A stretch of 28,061 nt of DNA, from assembly GCA_900552465.1 (NCBI GenBank), contig URZO01000057.1, positions 1 through 28,061 of the forward strand. The letters run 5' to 3'. Position numbers and translations under genes: made by a program. Shown here one piece after another: positions 22,829 through 28,061 of this stretch (position 1 is the stretch's first letter; each line of letters opens with the position of its first letter). The stretch comes from an uncultured Parabacteroides sp. (lineage in GTDB: Bacteria > Bacteroidota > Bacteroidia > Bacteroidales > Tannerellaceae). Below the pieces are notes generated by a model that saw nothing but the letters and a program-made list of their open reading frames with translations, was not told where the DNA came from and did no database searches.

Positions 22829-25034
22829 TAAAACTACATTTATTATCTCCCAAAATCCCCATTATAGTTGGATAGCCTTGTCGTAATAGTTTGCCCGCCA
22901 GATAAGCGAATAATTTTTTATCAAGTTCACTTGGATGTGTAGAGCATCCTCTGGGATGAGAATGCCATTCGCCTAAGTATTGTATTTGATTGTCTGTTAT
23001 TTTTCTGTATTTATTATATTCTTCGAGAACTCCTTCTATTCCTCGCTCATAAGAAGATGTGGTTTCATCACTGTCCTCTGGTGCTGGAATGGTATCATAT
23101 ATGTATATAATTTTTCGTTCCATGTCAATAGAACCAAGTAACACACCTCCTGTTTCTTTAGGAAGTTTTTGTATTCTTAAAAGATGCATCTCATCTAATA
23201 ATTGATTATTTAAATATACTCTCCATTCATTGGAATAGACCTTTTCCCATTTTGTTGGTGTTATTGTATACTTCCGAACTGTACAATCACTATCATTAAT
23301 TCTCCAAACCGCAATCGAAGCATCGCGATGTTCCATAATATTTCTAATTGATTTTGCACAAATTGAAGAAAGCATTGAAATATCCATTTGATTTATACGA
23401 CTAGTTATTTCTCTACAACTGTTTCTGTTTAACCGAATCTTCAAATCATCATTAAAAATCAAATGGTCATGCAAATTGTCGTTTTTATATAATAAGCGAT
23501 AATACTCCATTTCAAGAAAATCCAGTCTATGCTTTCGCTTTTCATCTTCTGCCAATATAACTAAATCTTTTCCTGTTGGATTTAGAAAAGCTGAAATTCT
23601 TCGAGTACTTATTTTATCGGCATAATCCCTCGCAAGCAAACGACCTACTGCAATAGAGGTAGAAATATCTATTATAGCCTTAGATTCCTTTAAAAGAGAA
23701 ATTATATTATCATTGTTATGCACTTTAATAAAATCGGACTTAATGGGTTTACAAAACTTCTCGCCAACTAAGAAGTTCAACTGCTCAGCTAACTTTTCGA
23801 CTTTACTATAACCTATAGAATCTCTACTAAGTGCGTGTCTCGCTAAATTATGAGGAAAAAGCAAGTCATGGTCTATTATATTCCATTCTCCATATCCTGT
23901 TCGAGCATATAGTGAAAGAACCTGAGAGCCTAATGCTCCAACGCCGATAAGAGTAAATTTATCATTATTGGGAATTTCTTTGTTGTAAAGAGCCGCAGTT
24001 AATCTATTAAAATCAATCATTGTTGTGTAGGTTTCAATTCCTATTTTTTCAATGATTTCTTTGGTAAAAGACTTGCCTAATAATGGAACTATATTCTTTT
24101 TATCAAGAGTTTCATCCCAAACATTATTTTCTATGCCAATTTCTCGAACTGTTTTCTTTGTCACGAAAAATAATTCCTCAGTTCTTTCTGATTCAACATC
24201 TAGAGAGTATCGTTTAACAGGTACGCCACAATAAATTGCGACTTTTTTATGGAGCAATTCTTTTTCTTCTAAAAAGAATTGAGCAAGACTATTAAAGTAA
24301 TTAGATAATACTGTAGACAGATCGATTCCTTTAATGAAAATAAAATCGGCTAAATCTTTTATCACTTGCGGTTCCCGTCTTATGAATCCACTAACTTGTT
24401 CATCACAATGAAATCCAAAACAGAAATAAGCTTCATCAGCATTCTTTTCTTTTTGTATACGGAATAAGTTAGAATCAGGAGCAATGGGAGTTATGTAGAA
24501 ATTATTAGTATCAATGTGTTCTTCATTACTTGGCACAATTATTCCACCTTTAGGTACAAAAAACGGTTCAAGTGGTTGATCAATAGCATGCAGCTTACCT
24601 TTTGATGTTAAAGAAAGCCAATTCCTGATACTTTCGATAAACTCGAACGCATTAAAAGAATGTTTTATTTCTTGAAAATTTTGCTCTGAAACACATAGGC
24701 TTACGGGGTAACTTTCTATACGCAGGTTAGTATGGGGCAATCCTAATTGGAAATCATTTCGCAAAGCATACACTTCTGGAAAAAAATCATCATTCGGATG
24801 ACATACTATTGCAATATCTTCCTGTTCTTGAATGCCATTAAGGGGATTTTGATATACTTCAATATCTAAGGTTATAAGAATAACTTCTGCTCCATCAATC
24901 CGTTTTACAAATTTAGGATTAAGGATATAAGCCGGATTATTCAAAGCTGCAAGGGCTATAGACTTTGCCCTTGCAATACTTAACTCATTGACACCAACCG
25001 TATTCCCTTGTGTTTCTTTGTATGAATACTTCAT
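22815..25034 (-). CDS. E2-E1-JAB fusion: ubiquitin-like conjugation and removal enzyme
   Basis: A 739-aa protein with three modules. (a) Residues about 15-160 look like a prokaryotic E2: PHTNLRIESYPVSLCV puts a candidate catalytic Cys at 114, followed by the helix IRNWLSL and GKLHAIDQPLEPFF typical of Prok-E2 proteins. (b) Residues about 355-545 are an E1/ThiF adenylating domain with the nucleotide loop GVGALGS (364-370), the IIDHDLLFPHNLARH block (D388, D390, N396) and K411; C540 in NRNSCREIT is a possible thioester Cys. (c) Residues about 610-739 are a JAB/JAMM metalloprotease: E627 in ETGG, and EWHSHP with H691 and H693, S702 and D705 (the loop before the Ser is one residue longer than the textbook spacing). 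It starts 1 bp after the MBL 2 gene. Confidence 0.85.
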   Translation of the reverse strand: MKYSYKETQGNTVGVNELSIARAKSIALAALNNPAYILNPKFVKRIDGAEVILITLDIEVYQNPLNGIQEQEDIAIVCHPNDDFFPEVYALRNDFQLGLPHTNLRIESYPVSLCVSEQNFQEIKHSFNAFEFIESIRNWLSLTSKGKLHAIDQPLEPFFVPKGGIIVPSNEEHIDTNNFYITPIAPDSNLFRIQKEKNADEAYFCFGFHCDEQVSGFIRREPQVIKDLADFIFIKGIDLSTVLSNYFNSLAQFFLEEKELLHKKVAIYCGVPVKRYSLDVESERTEELFFVTKKTVREIGIENNVWDETLDKKNIVPLLGKSFTKEIIEKIGIETYTTMIDFNRLTAALYNKEIPNNDKFTLIGVGALGSQVLSLYARTGYGEWNIIDHDLLFPHNLARHALSRDSIGYSKVEKLAEQLNFLVGEKFCKPIKSDFIKVHNNDNIISLLKESKAIIDISTSIAVGRLLARDYADKISTRRISAFLNPTGKDLVILAEDEKRKHRLDFLEMEYYRLLYKNDNLHDHLIFNDDLKIRLNRNSCREITSRINQMDISMLSSICAKSIRNIMEHRDASIAVWRINDSDCTVRKYTITPTKWEKVYSNEWRVYLNNQLLDEMHLLRIQKLPKETGGVLLGSIDMERKIIYIYDTIPAPEDSDETTSSYERGIEGVLEEYNKYRKITDNQIQYLGEWHSHPRGCSTHPSELDKKLFAYLAGKLLRQGYPTIMGILGDNKCSFTISF

Positions 25035-25035
25035 A

Positions 25036-26184
25036 TTAATTTCGACCTGCTCTTGGAGTTGGACTACCCATAAGACCTATAGATGCAGAAGAAACAGCTT
25101 TTTCTAATATAAACCCATTGTTATCTATTGTGTAAACCAATGGCTCGGGTGCCTTCTCATCTTTATTTATAGCCGTATTTTTAAATTTCGAATCTCCAAC
25201 TTTTTTTATGTATTCTTCTTTTGCAGAATAATGAGGGGGATTCGGTTTCTTGTTTTCTATTTTCTTCGATGAAGCAATAACATTGGCTCCTGTATTCTTA
25301 TAATCTAAAAATTCTAAAGAATAATCTTTAGCTTCAGTATTATCTTCATATGGTCTATCGTTAAAAAAAGACCAAGAACAGTGGTGAGGTGCTAAAAACA
25401 AGTCCCACTCCAGTTTATCTTCATTATTGTTCTTTTTTGATTTTTCAAGAATTTGTTCGAACACATAATGATCTGCGCCACCTGCAATAATAATTTTGGA
25501 TTTTATATCTCCGTTTTTTTGTGTACGTAATTGTATTTGAACAACAATACTTGCAGCATTTTCGTCTTCATCGGCTTTACTCCTTATAAGATCACTTTTG
25601 AAAGGAGCATGGATAAACATAGATAGATAATCATTTACTTTTCCATTAAATGTACAAATTGTGTTTCCCGGAACATAATGTAACCCATCGACAGCTGTAT
25701 CGTTTTCGTTATAACCTATAATATGCAGCCGATTCCCATATTTTGAGCTTTCTGTTGAATTTTCTTCAAATAATTTTTTTCGGCGTTTAGCCTCACGCCG
25801 TATAGCTCCACCATCACAACACAAATCGTTTGAAAACACTCTTTGGGTAACCCATAGTTCACCAATAATAATTTCCTCGTTCTTACGGTTTGTTTCTGTA
25901 TATTCATTAGGAGAGCCACAGTAGAAATTTTTCTCAAAACCCAAACAGTGGTCGTTATGAGGGTGACTATTGATGAATAAATCCACATAAGGATTGTTAT
26001 TAGAATCTTTATTGAGTTCCTTCATTAAATCCTTTTTCACATCATAGGTAGTTACTCCATCAGTGTTTTTTTCACAAACTTTCATTTGACAATCAACGAT
26101 AACAGTAGTTTTATCGTCTAATTTCAGTAATATGTTATCCCCATTGTCAACAGGATAAAATTTAATTTTGTGTGATACAGCCAT
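25036..26184 (-). CDS. Metallo-beta-lactamase-fold protein with Gly-containing tail (MBL 2)
   Basis: A 382-aa MBL-fold protein. The metal site is SHPHNDH (H74, H76, D78, H79), with D238 in AGGADHY and H267-H268 in APHHCS, so the active site seems complete. It is related to MBL 1 only at fold level and has a long insertion (about 85-185) with several Cys. The last 20 residues (AVSSASIGLMGSPTPRAGRN region) are small, flexible and end R-A-G-R-N, unlike a folded MBL end; such a tail could be what the adjacent enzyme processes and conjugates. It is the first gene of the minus-strand operon and has a repeat-rich region upstream. I infer a role as substrate, sensor or effector nuclease in the same system. 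Confidence 0.84.
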   Translation of the reverse strand: MAVSHKIKFYPVDNGDNILLKLDDKTTVIVDCQMKVCEKNTDGVTTYDVKKDLMKELNKDSNNNPYVDLFINSHPHNDHCLGFEKNFYCGSPNEYTETNRKNEEIIIGELWVTQRVFSNDLCCDGGAIRREAKRRKKLFEENSTESSKYGNRLHIIGYNENDTAVDGLHYVPGNTICTFNGKVNDYLSMFIHAPFKSDLIRSKADEDENAASIVVQIQLRTQKNGDIKSKIIIAGGADHYVFEQILEKSKKNNNEDKLEWDLFLAPHHCSWSFFNDRPYEDNTEAKDYSLEFLDYKNTGANVIASSKKIENKKPNPPHYSAKEEYIKKVGDSKFKNTAINKDEKAPEPLVYTIDNNGFILEKAVSSASIGLMGSPTPRAGRN

Positions 26185-26452
26185 ACTAAGTGTTTTTTAA
26201 ATAATATATTCAATAATTATGCCATCATTTAATAAATGACAATTTGTCATATAGTTTAAATTTATATGACAACTATTTCAGTGTTAAGTAAAATAGACAG
26301 ATTTGTTTGCTATTACTTTCGAAAGAAAAATTTTAAGAGCTAGTTAACAAACTAAAGTTATTCTCGGACAATTGATTATTCTTATACGGCTTCCGTATCT
26401 CCCGACGGCTGGAAAATAATTTGGGGAAAATATAAATCTAGCTTTCATCTCT
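26185..26452. other. Intergenic region between conjugation operon and mobilization genes
   Basis: No gene seen. Apart from the operator candidate at 26237-26272, it holds a 10-bp palindrome CTTTCGAAAG at 26316-26325 and a perfect 6-bp stem with a 3-base loop, ATACGG-CTT-CCGTAT, at 26384-26398. The latter lies downstream of the minus-strand relaxase gene, but has no T-run in that direction. This may be the border between two acquired pieces. Confidence 0.4.
26237..26272. promoter_or_regulatory. Inverted-repeat operator candidate upstream of MBL 2
   Basis: TTGTCATATA (26244-26253) and TATATGACAA (26263-26272) form perfect 10-bp inverted arms around 9 bp. A further TGACAA at 26237-26242 gives a second palindrome, TGACAATTTGTCA (26237-26249). 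Three half-sites of TGACAA lie 53-88 bp upstream of the MBL 2 start codon, where a repressor or activator would be expected to bind. No full -33/-7 pair was found on this strand. Confidence 0.5.
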
Positions 26453-27361
26453 TTAATCCTCGTTTTGTTTTTTTCTTTTTGTTGGATAGCGTTTGTTCTT
26501 CTTCTTTCTGTTTACATTAGGTGTAAACAAGCCGAATGCAGAAGATAAGCCTAAATCTTTTGGGGTGGAAGAATGGGTATTTTCATGCTTCTGTTCTTGA
26601 TTATCTATCTCTATATTTGTCTGTACGTTTGTATTCATACTAACTTGTGTATCTATATTCATTTTTCTTTCATCGGAGAGTAACTTGTCCTGCATATTGA
26701 ATTGGTCGAAAATACAGCTGTTTTTCATCGTGTTGTAGCATGCAAAAGATTCGGATTGTTGGCGGTTGTAGTCGAATAGCTTATCAAAGCCCTGTTCTGC
26801 CTGTTGAAATAGATTCACACGGTCAAAACCACCCGTAACCGTTCCTTTCTTAGTATTCTTATGATTAGTAAGCGGTGATAGCTTCTTTTTATTCGTTTGG
26901 TCTTTTCGGCTTACAATTAAATGACAATGCATATTTAGTTCATTTTCTGAACGGCTACGATCAAAATGAATCTTGCCATAAAACTTTATGTCCAAAGCAG
27001 ATAGTTCTTTATTGAAGTTTTGGGCATATTCAGGAATAAACACTTTGCGAATATAGCGTTTCATCGCTTCTGCTTGTTCTTGTTCTGTGTTGCCCATCGC
27101 TCGAAGTTCTTTTTCCGATGGACTAACATGGATAGCGTAAAACTTAGCATCTGTTTTCAATAGTTGTCCAATATTGGTATCTATATCTTTTATGACCTTT
27201 GATTTATAGATATTATCATCTATCAGATTGAAAAAGCCTTCGGTATAGATTCCTTTCTCCATCCGTTCTAAATCTTCATGTTCCAAATAGTTGGCTAGCT
27301 GTCGGCTACTGCCAGCATTATTGTATGTTCCGTTGGATGGCGGGGCAAAATCTATATGCAT
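26453..27361 (-). CDS. Bacteroides-type mobilization protein / relaxase (DUF5712, BtgB-like)
   Basis: A 302-aa protein resembling the DUF5712 mobilization proteins of Bacteroides mobilizable elements. It begins MHIDFAPPSNGTYNN, has FYAIHVSPSEKEL at residues 74-86, and an HUH-type metal motif MHCHLIVSRKD with H145 and H147, preceded by GKIHFDR (H132). These features fit a single-strand nicking relaxase that cuts oriT and pilots DNA transfer when a helper conjugation machine is present. The C-terminal third is low-complexity and Gln/Asn-rich, ending with GLFTPNVNRKKKNKR, a basic tail common in this family. It starts 4 bp after the BtgA-like gene. 'MobB' in some annotations of this family is a naming error for molybdopterin proteins; it is unrelated. 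Confidence 0.82.
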   Translation of the reverse strand: MHIDFAPPSNGTYNNAGSSRQLANYLEHEDLERMEKGIYTEGFFNLIDDNIYKSKVIKDIDTNIGQLLKTDAKFYAIHVSPSEKELRAMGNTEQEQAEAMKRYIRKVFIPEYAQNFNKELSALDIKFYGKIHFDRSRSENELNMHCHLIVSRKDQTNKKKLSPLTNHKNTKKGTVTGGFDRVNLFQQAEQGFDKLFDYNRQQSESFACYNTMKNSCIFDQFNMQDKLLSDERKMNIDTQVSMNTNVQTNIEIDNQEQKHENTHSSTPKDLGLSSAFGLFTPNVNRKKKNKRYPTKRKKQNED

Positions 27362-27365
27362 AATC

Positions 27366-27950
27366 CTATGTGTTCATCAGATTACTAATTTCGGCTCTCA
27401 GGTTCTCTTTTCTCTTACTATCCATTACACCACAAGCGGATAATTCCGAATAAAGTTGTATCAGTTGAAGCAACTTTTTATAATTTCGTTGATGTATCTG
27501 GTAGAGTGCGTTAATCTGTTTAGACTGGTTGTTTATTACATCGGCATGATTGCAGAACTGTTCACTCAACTTTTTAAGCACGGCTGTTTGTTTCTCTTGG
27601 TTGGCTTCCAGTTGAGAGAGAATAAGAGTTTCCAAAGTTTTTCCGATAGCATCGAAACGCAAAGCGATAGAGTTTGTTGCCCGTATCATGGGATTCAGTT
27701 GTTCTTCCTCATAATGGCGTATGAAGCGGATAATATCATCTTGTCTCTTATTTATTTTCGCCAGTTCAGATTTTACAGATTCAGGAGCTTCGGATGGGTT
27801 GATATGTGCCTTATCTATATACCCGAACGCTAACTTTACAACTTCACTCTTTTTCAGCGAATAGCGTTTGCATATCTTCTCTACCAAAGCTGCCGTTTCC
27901 TTGTCTATGGAAATGGTAGTGAATATAGTTTTTCGACTGCTATTTGGCAT
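27366..27950 (-). CDS. BfmA/BtgA-family mobilization accessory protein
   Basis: A 194-aa protein of the BfmA/BtgA type. Residues about 9-47 (TTISIDKETAALVEKICKRYSLKKSEVVKLAFGYID) look like a ribbon-helix-helix DNA-binding unit, and the rest is a long amphipathic helical region (about 62-160) that should form a coiled coil. Such proteins bind oriT next to the nick site and help load the relaxase; they also often repress their own operon. It is the first gene of the pair, and two strong inverted repeats lie directly upstream. Only these two transfer genes are visible, so the element is probably mobilizable rather than self-transmissible, unless more genes lie right of the window. Confidence 0.82.
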   Translation of the reverse strand: MPNSSRKTIFTTISIDKETAALVEKICKRYSLKKSEVVKLAFGYIDKAHINPSEAPESVKSELAKINKRQDDIIRFIRHYEEEQLNPMIRATNSIALRFDAIGKTLETLILSQLEANQEKQTAVLKKLSEQFCNHADVINNQSKQINALYQIHQRNYKKLLQLIQLYSELSACGVMDSKRKENLRAEISNLMNT

Positions 27951-27993
27951 GGTAATTACTTTTTTATAGAAATATGAATAGATAAATGCCTGA

Positions 27994-28057
27994 TAATAAG
28001 CACTACAAAGAAAATGCTTATTACAGGTGTCATTACAGCGTGTTCTTGTAACACGCT
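27994..28057. repeat. Paired inverted repeats, candidate oriT region
   Basis: Two perfect inverted repeats lie 44 to 107 bp upstream of the BtgA-like start. The first has 9-bp arms, TAATAAGCA (27994-28002) and TGCTTATTA (28015-28023). The second has 8-bp arms, AGCGTGTT (28037-28044) and AACACGCT (28050-28057), around a 5-base loop. Strong hairpins immediately upstream of the accessory protein gene are what an oriT usually shows; autoregulation by the accessory protein is an equal possibility. The window ends 4 bp later, so the full region is not visible. Confidence 0.5.
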
Positions 28058-28061
28058 AAAG

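Noticed and set aside
21953..26184. Type II CBASS locus
   Set aside because: E1/E2 and JAB functions are present, but there is no CD-NTase gene and no standard CBASS effector, and the modules are in one chain rather than split as Cap2 and Cap3.
26302..26325. Plus-strand promoter TTTG ... TACTTTCG
   Set aside because: The -7 box has a mismatch, spacing is too short and nothing on the plus strand follows.

Overview
The window looks like a chromosome or integrated-island segment from a gut-type Bacteroidales organism (Bacteroides, Phocaeicola or Parabacteroides; I cannot fix the genus). Four things point there. The promoters match the Bacteroides consensus (TTTG at -33, TAnnTTTG at -7, 19-20 bp spacer). 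The left edge carries an rRNA-type tandem promoter. The phage-tail-like cluster has the Bacteroidetes gene order. The mobilization genes resemble the Bacteroides BtgA/BfmA type.

Layout. (1) 1-300: two tandem minus-strand promoters, probably of an rRNA operon whose 16S gene lies left of the window. (2) 300-914: AT-rich spacer with no supportable gene. (3) 915-20670: sixteen plus-strand genes forming a complete extracellular contractile injection system (eCIS; related to the Bacteroidetes injection systems, AlgoCIS, MACs and the Serratia antifeeding prophage Afp). In order: cap/terminator (DUF4255), an unrecognised protein, two sheaths, two tube proteins, a DUF5908 miniprotein, LysM tube/baseplate protein, VgrG-like spike, PAAR tip, gp25-like wedge, large Afp11-like wedge, a putative fibre or plug protein, Afp12-like wedge, tape measure, a small DUF4157 'eCIS core' protein with an intact HExxH, and a AAA+ ATPase. 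(4) 20671-21454: decayed-looking intergenic DNA with a strong minus-strand rRNA-like promoter that has no obvious gene to drive, and a plus-strand promoter for the next operon. (5) 21455-26184: two tail-to-tail, AT-rich operons. One holds a four-TM protein and a ComEC-like metallo-beta-lactamase (MBL) protein. The other holds a second MBL protein and a 739-aa protein carrying E2-like, E1-like and JAB/JAMM deubiquitinase-like modules in one chain. (6) 26453-28061: a two-gene mobilization module on the minus strand, with two strong inverted repeats upstream that are candidate oriT structure.

How they work together. The eCIS genes encode every structural part expected: tube inside a sheath, baseplate with LysM, spike and PAAR tip, wedges, tape measure, cap and an assembly ATPase. 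There is no ClpV-type recycling ATPase and no T6SS membrane complex, as expected for a free or surface-released injector. The only cargo candidate is the small DUF4157 protein. The right-hand cluster has the parts of a bacterial ubiquitin-like conjugation pathway (activation, transfer, removal) but no recognisable ubiquitin-like gene. The C-terminal tail of the adjacent MBL protein, which contains a glycine two residues from the end, is my best candidate for the conjugated or processed terminus. I think this cluster is probably an anti-phage or stress system and the least characterised part of the window. Base composition drops sharply from the eCIS block to everything right of about 20.7 kb, so the right third was probably acquired separately, consistent with the mobilization genes at its edge.
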